Assembly: GCF_009765365.1 (NCBI RefSeq)
Contig: NZ_VTOM01000031.1
Span: 1 to 64,000, forward strand
Length of the DNA stretch: 64,000 nucleotides
From: Antarcticirhabdus aurantiaca
Lineage (GTDB): Bacteria; Pseudomonadota; Alphaproteobacteria; Rhizobiales; Rhizobiaceae
Direction of reading: 5' to 3'
Shown here: piece after piece, positions 50,179 to 58,706 of the stretch
How the letters are laid out: every line of letters begins with the position of its first letter
How positions within the stretch are numbered: position 1 is the first letter of the stretch
Made by a program: the position numbers and the translations under genes
Notes under the pieces: model-generated
What the model was told of the DNA's origin: nothing
The model's input: the letters and a program-made list of their open reading frames with translations, nothing else
Database searches by the model: none

Positions 50179-50210
50179 GCGACGCCGGCTTATCATTTGA
50201 CCGGCGTCGC
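50179..50210. promoter_or_regulatory. Perfect inverted repeat between the oxidase and importer operons
   Basis: GCGACGCCGG (50179-50188) and CCGGCGTCGC (50201-50210) flank 12 AT-rich bases (CTTATCATTTGA). It sits 25-55 bases before the oxidase start, in the shared intergenic region. It may be an operator or an RNA hairpin. Confidence 0.5.
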
Positions 50211-50266
50211 GGGCGGCGGGGAGTTTAGTCCCGGAAAATCTTCCGTCAAACTGACCATTCGGCCGG

Positions 50267-50294
50267 TTGCACTGATTTCAAACTTGTCTAATCA
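50267..50294 (+). promoter_or_regulatory. Possible promoter of the second PepT-type importer operon
   Basis: TTGCAC (50267-50272) and TAATCA (50289-50294) are spaced by 16 bases in an AT-richer part just before the binding-protein gene. The hexamers are imperfect. Confidence 0.35.
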
Positions 50295-50324
50295 TCGGGC
50301 AATCCGGATCGGGGGATCGCCGCC

Positions 50325-51986
50325 ATGTCGCGTTTCATCAAGACCTTGGACCAGCTGCGGCGGGGGCGGACACCCCTCGAGAACCAGGTCGTGGACGAGT
50401 TCCTCGCCGGCCGTCTCGACCGCCGCGCCTTTCTGCGCCACGGCAGCCGCATCGGCCTTTCCGCCGCCGTCATGGCGGGCGTGTTGAAGGGTGTCGGCAT
50501 CGACCCGGTCGGCCGCGCCCTGGCGCAAGAGGCCAAGCCCGGCGGCACGGTGCGCGTCGCGCAGATCACCCCGGCCGGCGCCATCGAGCCGGTCTCGGTC
50601 TACGACCAGGGCGGCCTCCTGCCGCTCCAGCTCGTCGGCGACTTCCTCGTCATGGACGGGCCGGACCTGCGGCTCCGGCCCATGCTCGCGACCTCCTGGG
50701 AGCCGAACGAGGACGGCAGCGTCTGGACCTTCAAGCTGCGCGAGGGCGTCAAGTTCCACGACGGCCGGACCATGACGGCCGACGACGTCGTCGCCTCGAT
50801 CGACCGTCTCGCCGACCCCGCCAACGGCTCCAACGCGCTCTCGGCGCTGAAGGGCGTCCTGTCCAAGGGCGGCACCACCAAGGTCGACGACCTGACGGTG
50901 CGCTTCACCCTCGACGCGCCGAACGGCAACTTCCCCTATTACGTCTCCACCGACAACTACAACGCCATCATCGTGCCCGCCGATTATGCCGGCGACTTCG
51001 AGAAGACCTTCAACGCGACCGGCCCCTTCAAGCTGGACAGCTACACCCCGAAGGTCGGGCTGAGTCTGGTGCGCAACCCGGACTATTGGGACGGGCCGGC
51101 GCTGATCGATCGGGTCGAGCTCTCCTTCTACGCCGAGCTGCAGCCGCAGATCCTCGCCCTCCTCGGCGGCCAGGTCGACATGATCCAGCAGGTCTCGGTC
51201 CAGGGCGGCCAGACCCTCCTCGACAACCCGGCGGTCAACATCATCCGCCTGAAGTCGAACGCCCACCGCCAGATCCACATGAAGAACAAGGGCGGCTTCG
51301 CCGACAAGCGGGTGCGCCAGGCCATGGCCATGACGCTCGACCGGCCGGCCATCGTGAAGGGCCTGTTCAAGGGCATGGCGGATCTGGGCAACGACAGCCC
51401 CTTCGCGCCCGTCTTCCCCTCCACCGATCCGAACGTGCCCCAGCGCGTCAAGGACATCGACAAGGCCAAGGCTCTCATGGCCGAGGCCGGCATGGGCTCG
51501 GGCTTCGACGTCACCTTCACGACGATGCAGATGCAGGAGCTGCCGACGCTCGCGACCTTGCTGCGCAACGCGGCGAGCGAGATCGGCATCCGCGTCAACC
51601 TCAAGATCGAGGACGTCGGCGCCTATTACGGCGACGCCGTGCCGGGCAAGTCGGACTGGCTGGATTCCGAGTTCGGCATGACCGACTACGGTCATCGCGG
51701 CACGCCCAACGTCTTCCTCTCCGCGCCCCTCCTCAGCACCGGCACCTGGAACTCGGCCGAGTTCAAGAACCCGGAATACGACCGCCTCGTCGCCTCCTAC
51801 ATCGCCGCGCTCGACCCGGCCGACCAGAAGGCGCAGGCCGGCGCGATTCAGACGCTTCTCCTCGACGAGACGCCGGTGATCTTCCCCTATTTCTACGACT
51901 ACCTCTCGGCGACCGTGCCGAACCTCCAGGGCGTCGAGACCACGGCCATGGGGCAGATCTTCCTCCACAAGGCGAGCTACACCTGA
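50325..51986 (+). CDS. ABC transporter substrate-binding protein 2, family 5
   Basis: The 553-residue protein has a long N-terminus with a twin-arginine-type signal (LDRRAFLRHGSRIGLSAAVM, then AGVLKGVGIDPVGRALAQE). The SBP_bac_5 fold follows: MLATSWEPNEDGSVWTFKLR, EGVKFHDGRTMTADDVVASI, NATGPFKLDSYTPKVGLSLV, and RVRQAMAMTLDRPAIVKGLF. It delivers an unknown ligand (peptide, opine or similar) to the following permeases. Export by Tat suggests it folds before export. It is the first gene of an importer operon and is divergent from a sarcosine-oxidase-type gene. Confidence 0.92.
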   Translation: MSRFIKTLDQLRRGRTPLENQVVDEFLAGRLDRRAFLRHGSRIGLSAAVMAGVLKGVGIDPVGRALAQEAKPGGTVRVAQITPAGAIEPVSVYDQGGLLPLQLVGDFLVMDGPDLRLRPMLATSWEPNEDGSVWTFKLREGVKFHDGRTMTADDVVASIDRLADPANGSNALSALKGVLSKGGTTKVDDLTVRFTLDAPNGNFPYYVSTDNYNAIIVPADYAGDFEKTFNATGPFKLDSYTPKVGLSLVRNPDYWDGPALIDRVELSFYAELQPQILALLGGQVDMIQQVSVQGGQTLLDNPAVNIIRLKSNAHRQIHMKNKGGFADKRVRQAMAMTLDRPAIVKGLFKGMADLGNDSPFAPVFPSTDPNVPQRVKDIDKAKALMAEAGMGSGFDVTFTTMQMQELPTLATLLRNAASEIGIRVNLKIEDVGAYYGDAVPGKSDWLDSEFGMTDYGHRGTPNVFLSAPLLSTGTWNSAEFKNPEYDRLVASYIAALDPADQKAQAGAIQTLLLDETPVIFPYFYDYLSATVPNLQGVETTAMGQIFLHKASYT

Positions 51987-52008
51987 CGGGCCGGGGCGAC
52001 AGGTTCCC

Positions 52009-52974
52009 ATGCCGCACGCCCTCGGCCGCTTCCTCGCCAAGCGCTTAGGCCTCAGCCTCCTCACGCTCTGGCTCCTCAGCGTCGTCGTGTTCCTCGGCAC
52101 CCAGGTGCTGCCGGGGGACCCGGCCCGCGCCATTCTCGGGCCGCTGGCCGATCCCCGCGCCGTCGCAGCGCTCAACGAGCAGCTCGGCGCCGACCGGCCG
52201 CCGGTCGAGATCTATCTCTCCTGGGTCGGCGGGCTGCTGACGGGCGATATGGGCCAGTCCTACGCCTACCGCTCGCCCGTCGCGCCGTTCATCGAGGCGG
52301 CGCTGGTCAACTCCCTGAAGCTCGCGGGGATGGTCTTCCTCATCGTCGTGCCGATCGGCATCGGCGCGGGGGTGCTCGCCGCGCTCCATGCCGGCCGCCC
52401 GGTGGACCGGGCGATCAGCGTCGCGGGCCTGTCCCTGACGGTGATCCCCGAATTCGTCTCCTCGATCGCGCTCATCCTCGTCTTCGCCGTCATCCTGCGC
52501 TGGCTGCCGCTCTCGGCCACATGGCCGCCGGGCGCCGGGCCGCTGACGCAGATGCAGCACCTCCTCCTGCCTGCTCTGCCGCTCGTGATCGTCCTCTTCG
52601 GCTACATCGCGCGGATGACGCGGGCGGGCACCGTCGAGGCGTTGTCGGCGGACTACACCCGCACCGCTATCCTCAAGGGCCTGCCCTGGCGCACGGTCCT
52701 GTCGCGCCACGTGCTCCGCAACGCGCTGCTCCCCACCATCACCGTGATCGCCGCCCAGATGGGCTACGCGCTCGGCGGCCTCGTCGTCGTGGAATCCCTT
52801 TTCCGCTACCAGGGCATCGGCTCGCTGGTGCTCGGCGCCGCGCGCGCCAAGGACTTCGCGATGCTCCAGGCCGGCGTCCTCGTCATCGGCGGCTTCTTCG
52901 TCGTGACGACGCTCGCCGCGGACCTCGCCACCGCCATGCTCGATCCGCGCCTGAGAACCGGAGGCCGGCGATGA
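52009..52974 (+). CDS. PepT-type ABC permease 2 (DppB-like)
   Basis: The 321-residue protein is the DppB/OppB partner. It has MPHALGRFLAKRLGLSLLTL at the start, the LPGDPARAILGPLADPRAVA region, the EAA loop YTRTAILKGLPWRTVLSRHV and the C-terminal VVVESLFRYQGIGSLVLGAA signature. Six helices are predicted. It follows the binding-protein gene by 22 bases and overlaps the DppC start by four bases (ATGA). Confidence 0.93.
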   Translation: MPHALGRFLAKRLGLSLLTLWLLSVVVFLGTQVLPGDPARAILGPLADPRAVAALNEQLGADRPPVEIYLSWVGGLLTGDMGQSYAYRSPVAPFIEAALVNSLKLAGMVFLIVVPIGIGAGVLAALHAGRPVDRAISVAGLSLTVIPEFVSSIALILVFAVILRWLPLSATWPPGAGPLTQMQHLLLPALPLVIVLFGYIARMTRAGTVEALSADYTRTAILKGLPWRTVLSRHVLRNALLPTITVIAAQMGYALGGLVVVESLFRYQGIGSLVLGAARAKDFAMLQAGVLVIGGFFVVTTLAADLATAMLDPRLRTGGRR

Positions 52975-53852
52975 GCGACCTGTCCGTCCGCGCCCCCGCC
53001 GAGATGACGGCGCCCGCCGTAGACCGGCCCCAGCGCGGAACGCTCGCGACGCTCCTGCGCACGCCGAGCTTCCTCGTCGGCGCCGCCATCCTTCTCTTCT
53101 GGGGCGTCTGCGCGGCCTTCGCACCGAGCTTCGTGCCCTACGACCCCTATGCCGACGACCTCCTCAACACGCTCTCGCCGCCCTCCGCCGAGCACTGGTT
53201 CGGCACCGACCAGATCGGGCGCGACGTCTTCTCGCGCGTCCTCACCGGGGCGCGCGACATCCTGACCATCGCCCCGCTCGCCACCCTCGTCGGCACCGTG
53301 GCGGGCACCGCGATCGGCCTCGTCACCGGCTATTTCGGCGGCTGGATCGACGCGATCGTCGGGCGCCTCCTCGAGGTCATGCTGTCGCTGCCCCTCATCA
53401 TCGTCGCCCTTCTCGTCCTCGTCGCGCTCGGCCCCTCGACGCCGACCGTGGTGGTGGTCGTCGGCCTCGTCTTCGCCCCGCTCGTCGCGCGCACCGTGCG
53501 CGCCGCGGTGCTGAGCGAGCGCCACCTCGACTACGTCGCGGCGGCGACCGTGCGCGGCGAGGGGGCCTTCACCATCATGGTGATGGAGATCCTGCCCAAC
53601 ATCCTGCCGCCGATCATCGTCGAGGCGACGGTGCGCCTCGGCTACGCCATCTTCACCATCGCCTCGCTCTCCTTCCTCGGCTTCGGCGTCCAGCCGCCCT
53701 CGCCGGACTGGGGCCTGTCGATCGCTGAGAACTACGGCGTCCTCGTCGGCGGCTTCTGGTGGACCGTGGTGTTCGACACGATCGCGACCGCCTCGCTCGT
53801 CGTCGCCGTCAACCTCGTCGCCGAATCCCTGCAAAGGGCGCTCGCCGAATGA
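52971..53852 (+). CDS. PepT-type ABC permease 2 (DppC-like)
   Basis: The 293-residue protein is the DppC/OppC partner. It has LRTPSFLVGAAILLFWGVCA, the FGTDQIGRDVFSRVLTGARD region, a degenerate EAA loop (YVAAATVRGEGAFTIMVMEI) and SFLGFGVQPPSPDWGLSIAE. The ATG at 52971 overlaps the DppB stop. It ends in another ATGA overlap with the ATPase gene. Here the gene order is the usual DppA-B-C-DF, unlike the amiCR-linked operon. Confidence 0.93.
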   Translation: MSDLSVRAPAEMTAPAVDRPQRGTLATLLRTPSFLVGAAILLFWGVCAAFAPSFVPYDPYADDLLNTLSPPSAEHWFGTDQIGRDVFSRVLTGARDILTIAPLATLVGTVAGTAIGLVTGYFGGWIDAIVGRLLEVMLSLPLIIVALLVLVALGPSTPTVVVVVGLVFAPLVARTVRAAVLSERHLDYVAAATVRGEGAFTIMVMEILPNILPPIIVEATVRLGYAIFTIASLSFLGFGVQPPSPDWGLSIAENYGVLVGGFWWTVVFDTIATASLVVAVNLVAESLQRALAE

Positions 53853-55897
53853 ACGCCCACATGAGCCCCGCCGCCTCGCCCGTTCTCCGCCTCGACGAGC
53901 TCAGCGTTTCCTATTCGGTGCGCGGCCGGGCGATGCCCGTGCTGACGAAGGTCAGCCTCGAGGTCGGTCGCGGCGAGGCCTACGGGCTCGTCGGCGAGTC
54001 CGGCTCCGGCAAGTCGACGGTCGCGCTCGCCCTCCAGCGCGTGCTGCCGCCAAGCGGCCGCATTTCCGGCGGCCGGGCGCTGATCGAGGGGCAGGACGTC
54101 ACAAGCCTCGACCGCGCGGCGCTGCGCCGGATGCGCGCCAAGACTGTTGCCATGGTGTTCCAGGACCCCGGCCGGGCGCTGAACCCGTCCCTCACGATCG
54201 GGCGCCAGATGGCCGAGGTCTTCGCCATTCTGGGGTCGAGCGCCCGCGAAGCGGCCGAGCGCTCCGAGGCCATGCTCGCGCGCGTGCGCATCTCCTCGCC
54301 GGCCCGCGTCATGGGCGCTTACCCGCACCAGCTCTCGGGGGGCATGCAGCAGCGCATGGTGATCGCCATGGCGCTGGCGAAGTCCCCTTCGCTCCTCATC
54401 CTCGACGAGCCGACGACGGGCCTCGACGCCACGATCGAGGCGGAGGTGCTCGACCTCGTCGACGATCTGCGGCGCGAGTTCGGCGCCTCGATCCTGTTCA
54501 TCAGCCACAATCTGGGCGCCATCGCCGGCCTCTGCGACCGCGTCGGCGTGCTCTATGCCGGCCGCCTCGTCGAGGAGGGGCCGGCGCGCGCGCTCTTCGC
54601 CGAGCCGCGCCACTCCTATACGGAAGGCCTCTTGCGCTGCCTGCCACGGGCGGGCATGCGCAAGGGCGTCGCGCCCCTCGACGCCATTCCCGGCTTTCCC
54701 CCGGCGCCGGGCTCGATCAAACAGGGCTGCGTCTTCGCGCCCCGCTGCGGCCTTTCCGACGAGCGCTGCCGCACGATCGACCCGCCCTTCGCCGTCGTCG
54801 GTGAGGGGCGCGCCAGCCGCTGCCACTATCCCGACCGGGTGGCGGACCTCCCCCGCGCGACGCCCGCTCCGGCACTCGCCGTGCCTGCGCGGGACGACGC
54901 GGCCGTTCCCGTCCTCGCCCTCGAACCTCTGTCCAAGACCTACGACACCGGCGGCGCCAAGGTCCACGCGCTGCGCGACGTGTCGCTGACGCTGATGCCC
55001 GGCGAAACGCTCGGCCTCGTCGGCGAGTCCGGCTCGGGCAAGTCCACGCTCGCCCACGCGCTGCTCGGCCTCCTCGCGCCCGATCCCGGCAGCCGCATCC
55101 TTCTCGACGGCAAGGCGCTGCCGCCCGAGGTGCGCTCGCGCTCGGCCGACGAGATCAAGGCCGTCCAGATCGTCTTCCAGAACCCGGACTCGGCGCTGAA
55201 CCGCTCGCAGAGCGTGCGACGCCTCGTCGGCCGGGCGGTGAAGCGCCTCGCCGGCCTGTCGGGCGCCGCGCGCGAGGCGCAGGTGCGCCGGCTCCTCGAT
55301 GCCGTGCGGCTCACCGAGCGCCAGTTGCCGGCGCGCCCGCGCCAGCTCTCCGGCGGCATGAAGCAGCGCGTCGCTGTCGCCCGGGCCTTTGCCGGCTCGC
55401 CCCGCCTCGTCGTCTGCGACGAGCCGACCTCGGCGCTCGACGTGTCGGTGCAGTCGGCGATCCTGAACCTCCTCGCCGAGCTCCAGGCCGAGCGGCAGGT
55501 CAGCTACCTCCTGATCTCCCACGATCTCGGCGTCGTCCGGTACCTGTCCGACAAGATCGCCGTCCTCTACCTCGGGCGCCTGATGGAGGTCGGCCGCGCG
55601 ACGGACGTCCTCGACGGCCCGCACCATCCCTACACGGAAGCCCTGCTCTCGGCCGCGCCCTCCGTGTCCGGCGAGCGCGGCACCCGCATCCGCCTCGAAG
55701 GCCAGGTGCCGAGCGGCCTCAACCCGCCGACCGGCTGCGTCTTCCACACCCGCTGCCCCCGCCGCATCGGCCCGATCTGCGACACTGAGGAGCCGCCGCT
55801 CGCCGCCGACGATGCCGGCCACGCCATCCGCTGCCACCTGCCGCGCGAGCAGCTCGGCCGGGCACTGGCCACCGCGCCCGTGGCCGAGCCGGCGTGA
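53849..55897 (+). CDS. Fused PepT-type ABC ATPase 2 (DppD-DppF)
   Basis: The 682-residue protein has two ATPase halves: GESGSGKSTVALALQRVL with LSGGMQQRMVIAMALA and LLILDEPTTGLDAT, then GESGSGKSTLAHALLGLL with LSGGMKQRVAVARAFA and LVVCDEPTSALDVS. Each half ends in an oligopeptide-transporter C-terminal domain with cysteines (GCVFAPRCGLSDERC...RC and GCVFHTRCPRRIGPIC...C), as known from [Fe-S]-containing DppD-type proteins. It is longer than the fusion at 28679 because those C-terminal domains are complete. It energises the permeases just upstream. Confidence 0.93.
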   Translation: MNAHMSPAASPVLRLDELSVSYSVRGRAMPVLTKVSLEVGRGEAYGLVGESGSGKSTVALALQRVLPPSGRISGGRALIEGQDVTSLDRAALRRMRAKTVAMVFQDPGRALNPSLTIGRQMAEVFAILGSSAREAAERSEAMLARVRISSPARVMGAYPHQLSGGMQQRMVIAMALAKSPSLLILDEPTTGLDATIEAEVLDLVDDLRREFGASILFISHNLGAIAGLCDRVGVLYAGRLVEEGPARALFAEPRHSYTEGLLRCLPRAGMRKGVAPLDAIPGFPPAPGSIKQGCVFAPRCGLSDERCRTIDPPFAVVGEGRASRCHYPDRVADLPRATPAPALAVPARDDAAVPVLALEPLSKTYDTGGAKVHALRDVSLTLMPGETLGLVGESGSGKSTLAHALLGLLAPDPGSRILLDGKALPPEVRSRSADEIKAVQIVFQNPDSALNRSQSVRRLVGRAVKRLAGLSGAAREAQVRRLLDAVRLTERQLPARPRQLSGGMKQRVAVARAFAGSPRLVVCDEPTSALDVSVQSAILNLLAELQAERQVSYLLISHDLGVVRYLSDKIAVLYLGRLMEVGRATDVLDGPHHPYTEALLSAAPSVSGERGTRIRLEGQVPSGLNPPTGCVFHTRCPRRIGPICDTEEPPLAADDAGHAIRCHLPREQLGRALATAPVAEPA

Positions 55898-55901
55898 AGC
55901 G

Positions 55902-56717
55902 TCAGGCGAGAACCGGGTAGCCCAGCTCGGCCGCTTCCGCCTCGTAGCGCAGGAGCACGGCGTAGTCCTCGACGGCCGCCGGCTCGATGCCGGCGAGGCC
56001 GAGGGCGGCGCAGGTCCCGGTGTTCGCCGGGTCGGCGATCGTTTCGGCAAGGGCGCGGCGCAGGATCGCGATCCGCTCCGGGCTCGTCCCGCCCGCGGTG
56101 ATGAAGGGGAGGGTGGGGCTCTCGGGCGTTTGCGCCAGGATCCGGACACCCTCCGTCAGGTCCGGCCGGTGGCGGGCGGCGAGGCCGAAGGTGACGCAGT
56201 CGATCGCCGCTGCGTCCGCCCCGCCCGCCGCCACCGCCGCGAGGCTCGCGAGATGCGCGCCGGTCTCGACGACCGCGCCGAAGACGCGGCCGTTTCGCGC
56301 GAACGGCGCGACGGCGCGGCGCAGGAGGTTCATGCCCGTATTGCTGTCGCGCCCGTTGAGCGCGGCGCGGCTGCCGCGGAGGTCTTCGAGGCCGCGAAAG
56401 GGCGCCTTGGCGCGCACGACGACGAGGCTGCGATGGAAGCCGGCTCGGCAGCCGGGGAGCGCGTATGTCGGCCGGCCGACCACGGCGACGGTTCCGCCGA
56501 GCTCGGTGACGAGGGGGTAGCCGCAGGTCTGGCCGAGAAGGAGGCGCGCATGTCCCCAGATCGCGCGAAGGGATGGCTCGCGCTCCAGTTCGTCCGGCAC
56601 GTCCGCGATCCCCGCCGCGCGCAGGCGGCGGCCGAGCGCCGCCCAGAGCGCGTCGTTGGCGCCTCGGAGCCAGGGTGGGTCGTACATGCCGAGATTGGCG
56701 AGGGCGCCGTCGCTCAC
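55902..56717 (-). CDS. PhnD/SsuA-type binding protein without signal peptide
   Basis: The 271-residue product belongs to the phosphonate/SsuA-like type II binding-protein fold. It starts (M)SDGALANLGMYDPPWLRG and has LLLGQTCGYPLVTELGGTVA, FHRSLVVVRAKAPFRGLEDL, RDSNTGMNLLRRAVAPFARN and GGADAAAIDCVTFGLAARHR. No signal peptide or lipobox is seen, so it may act in the cytoplasm or be secreted by an unusual route. The GTG start at 56717 has GGGGAG upstream and overlaps the EamA stop (GTGA). Ligand and partner permease are unknown; no ABC permease of that class is nearby. Confidence 0.82.
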   Translation of the reverse strand: MSDGALANLGMYDPPWLRGANDALWAALGRRLRAAGIADVPDELEREPSLRAIWGHARLLLGQTCGYPLVTELGGTVAVVGRPTYALPGCRAGFHRSLVVVRAKAPFRGLEDLRGSRAALNGRDSNTGMNLLRRAVAPFARNGRVFGAVVETGAHLASLAAVAAGGADAAAIDCVTFGLAARHRPDLTEGVRILAQTPESPTLPFITAGGTSPERIAILRRALAETIADPANTGTCAALGLAGIEPAAVEDYAVLLRYEAEAAELGYPVLA

Positions 56718-57628
56718 GGGCTCTCCCCGTGCAGCGGCTCCGCGGCGGGCTCGGGAACAACGACGCCCCGACGGCCGCCGATGACGACGAGAACGCCCGA
56801 GCCCGCGATGAGGAGGCCGCCGAGAAGGGCGGGCGGCGCCGGCCATTCGGCGTAGAACATCGCGCCGAAGACGAGCGCCCAGGCGAGGCGCACCACGTCG
56901 AGCGGGATGACGACGGCCGCGTCCGCGCGGCGCATGGCTTCCAGGAAGAAGACTTGGCCGAGAACGTTGCAGAGCGCGAAGAAGCCGAGCCAGCCGAGGT
57001 CCGCCGCGCTCGGCCAAGCCCAGACGGGCACCGCCAGGACGCCCGCCAGCGCGCCCATGCCGAGGGCGAGGACGAGCGCGCTCACCGCGCTGCCGTCGCC
57101 GCGCGCCTGGAGCTTGGCAACGAGCATGGAGGCCGCGAAGAGCGCGGCCGATGCGAGCGCGGCGGCGATGCCGAACGCGCTGGCGGCGCCCATGTCGAGG
57201 CCGGGGCCGACGATCAGGGCGACGCCGCCAAGGCCCGCGGCGATCGCGATCCACTGCAGCGGCGAGGCCCGCTCGCCGAGCACCGGGCCGCCGGCCAGCG
57301 CGGCGAAGAGGATGGCCGAGAAGCCGAGCGCCGTCGCCTCGGCGAGCGGCAGGGCGCGCAGCGCCAGGTACCAGACGAGGATCGCCGCGCCGTTGAGGAC
57401 GGCGCGCAGCGCGTGCAGCGGCAGGCGGGCGCGCGATATCCGAGGCGCCCCCGCGAGGCGCCAGAGCGGCAGGAGCAGCGCGACGCTGAACAGCTCGCGC
57501 CAGAACACGATGACGAAGGGGTGCAGCGTCTGGCTGAGGCCCCGCACCGCCGCCTCCATCGCCGCGACGACGGCGCCGGAAGCGATCATGAAGCCGGCGC
57601 CGGCGAGCGTCCCCGAGCGGCGCGTCAC
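56714..57628 (-). CDS. EamA/DMT-family permease
   Basis: The 304-residue protein has ten predicted transmembrane helices in two EamA repeats. It includes FVIVFWRELFSVALLLPLWR, ILVWYLALRALPLAEATALG, FSAILFAALAGGPVLGERAS, and LLIAGSGVLVVIGGRRG. DMT permeases export metabolites or amino acids. The GTG start at 57628 overlaps the desaturase stop (GTGA), and the stop overlaps the next start, so it is tightly coupled to both neighbours. Substrate unknown. Confidence 0.9.
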   Translation of the reverse strand: MTRRSGTLAGAGFMIASGAVVAAMEAAVRGLSQTLHPFVIVFWRELFSVALLLPLWRLAGAPRISRARLPLHALRAVLNGAAILVWYLALRALPLAEATALGFSAILFAALAGGPVLGERASPLQWIAIAAGLGGVALIVGPGLDMGAASAFGIAAALASAALFAASMLVAKLQARGDGSAVSALVLALGMGALAGVLAVPVWAWPSAADLGWLGFFALCNVLGQVFFLEAMRRADAAVVIPLDVVRLAWALVFGAMFYAEWPAPPALLGGLLIAGSGVLVVIGGRRGVVVPEPAAEPLHGESP

Positions 57629-58578
57629 TGCGTCTCGCGGCCGGGCGCGCGGTCGAAGGGGTGCGTCGGCCGGTCGTGGGGCGTGACGAGGAAGCGGCGG
57701 ACGACCTCGCCGTAGCTCTCGTAGAGGAGACCGTCGTTCCCTGCGAGCAGCGCCGCGCGGTTGGCGCGGTACCAGTCCGGCAGGCGGTACCAGGGCAGCG
57801 TCGGCTGCGCGTGGTGCGCGGCATGGAGGTTGTTGTTGAGGAACAGGAGGCCGAGCACCGGCGCGTTCTCCACGATGGCCGTGCGCTTCTCGACGGCGCT
57901 CTCCGCCTTGTGCTCGGCGAAGGAGCGCAGCATCGACAGCGCCGTTCCCGGATACAGGAAGAGCGCGACGTAGGCGAGCGGGTGGAGGTCGCAGACGAGG
58001 ACCAGCCAGACGAGAACGGCGGCGCAGGCGAGGAGGTGGCGCGCCCAGATCCGCGCGATCACCCGGTCGCCGCCGCGGATCGCCTCGGCTTCCGACAGGA
58101 GGAAGCGCCCGATCGACCAGACCGGGCCGATCACGAGGCGCCCGAGAAGCCGCGACTGCGTCCGGACCAGCCAGCGCCCGACGCGCCCGAGCCGCGCCCA
58201 GTCGGCTTCCGTCCAGTAATAGGATTCCGGATCGTCCAGGGGATCGGTCAGCCGCTCGTCGCGGTGGTGGCTGAGATGCAGCATCCGGTAGCGCGCGAAG
58301 GGCAGCCAGAGCGAGAGCGGCACGGAGCCGAGCGCGCGGTTGAAGGCGCGCCAGCGCGTCGGATGTCCGTGGATGATCTCGTGCTGGAGCGAGCCCTGCC
58401 AGGCGATGACCCAGGCGCCGAGCGGCACGAGGAGAACGGGCGGGATCGTGGCATGGAAGAAAGTCAACAGGCCCCAGCCGGCATAGATGCCGATGGCGAG
58501 GCTCATGGTGGGCCACTCCACCGCGGCGCGATGGCGGGGGAGGGTGGCGGATGCGTTGATCGACAGGCTCAGGGACAT
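57625..58578 (-). CDS. Membrane fatty acid desaturase
   Basis: The 317-residue membrane di-iron enzyme has the three histidine boxes: QHEIIHGHP (box 1), RMLHLSHHRDE (box 2) and NNNLHAAHHAQ (box 3), with four hydrophobic helices between them. It would introduce a double bond into a lipid acyl chain using O2, or act on a related substrate; hydroxylases share the boxes. It heads a three-gene operon and is divergent from an XRE regulator, suggesting a regulated membrane-lipid or lipophilic-compound response. Confidence 0.9.
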   Translation of the reverse strand: MSLSLSINASATLPRHRAAVEWPTMSLAIGIYAGWGLLTFFHATIPPVLLVPLGAWVIAWQGSLQHEIIHGHPTRWRAFNRALGSVPLSLWLPFARYRMLHLSHHRDERLTDPLDDPESYYWTEADWARLGRVGRWLVRTQSRLLGRLVIGPVWSIGRFLLSEAEAIRGGDRVIARIWARHLLACAAVLVWLVLVCDLHPLAYVALFLYPGTALSMLRSFAEHKAESAVEKRTAIVENAPVLGLLFLNNNLHAAHHAQPTLPWYRLPDWYRANRAALLAGNDGLLYESYGEVVRRFLVTPHDRPTHPFDRAPGRETQ

Positions 58579-58647
58579 GGATCGACGATCCCGCCGGACG
58601 CGCTCCGTTGCAACGCGGGACAGCGAAGCGCTCGTGGTTAATAATCG

Positions 58648-58687
58648 CCAGAGTCGCTGGATTGATGATAAAGGTCACCATCGGTGA
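58648..58687. promoter_or_regulatory. Operator-like dyads between desaturase operon and XRE gene
   Basis: Two short inverted repeats lie in the shared AT-richer region: CCAG-AGTCG-CTGG (58648-58660) and TCACC-ATC-GGTGA (58675-58687). The second ends 19 bases before the XRE start. They are candidate binding sites for the adjacent XRE regulator. Confidence 0.5.
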
Positions 58688-58706
58688 TGATTCGAAAGGA
58701 TGTGCG

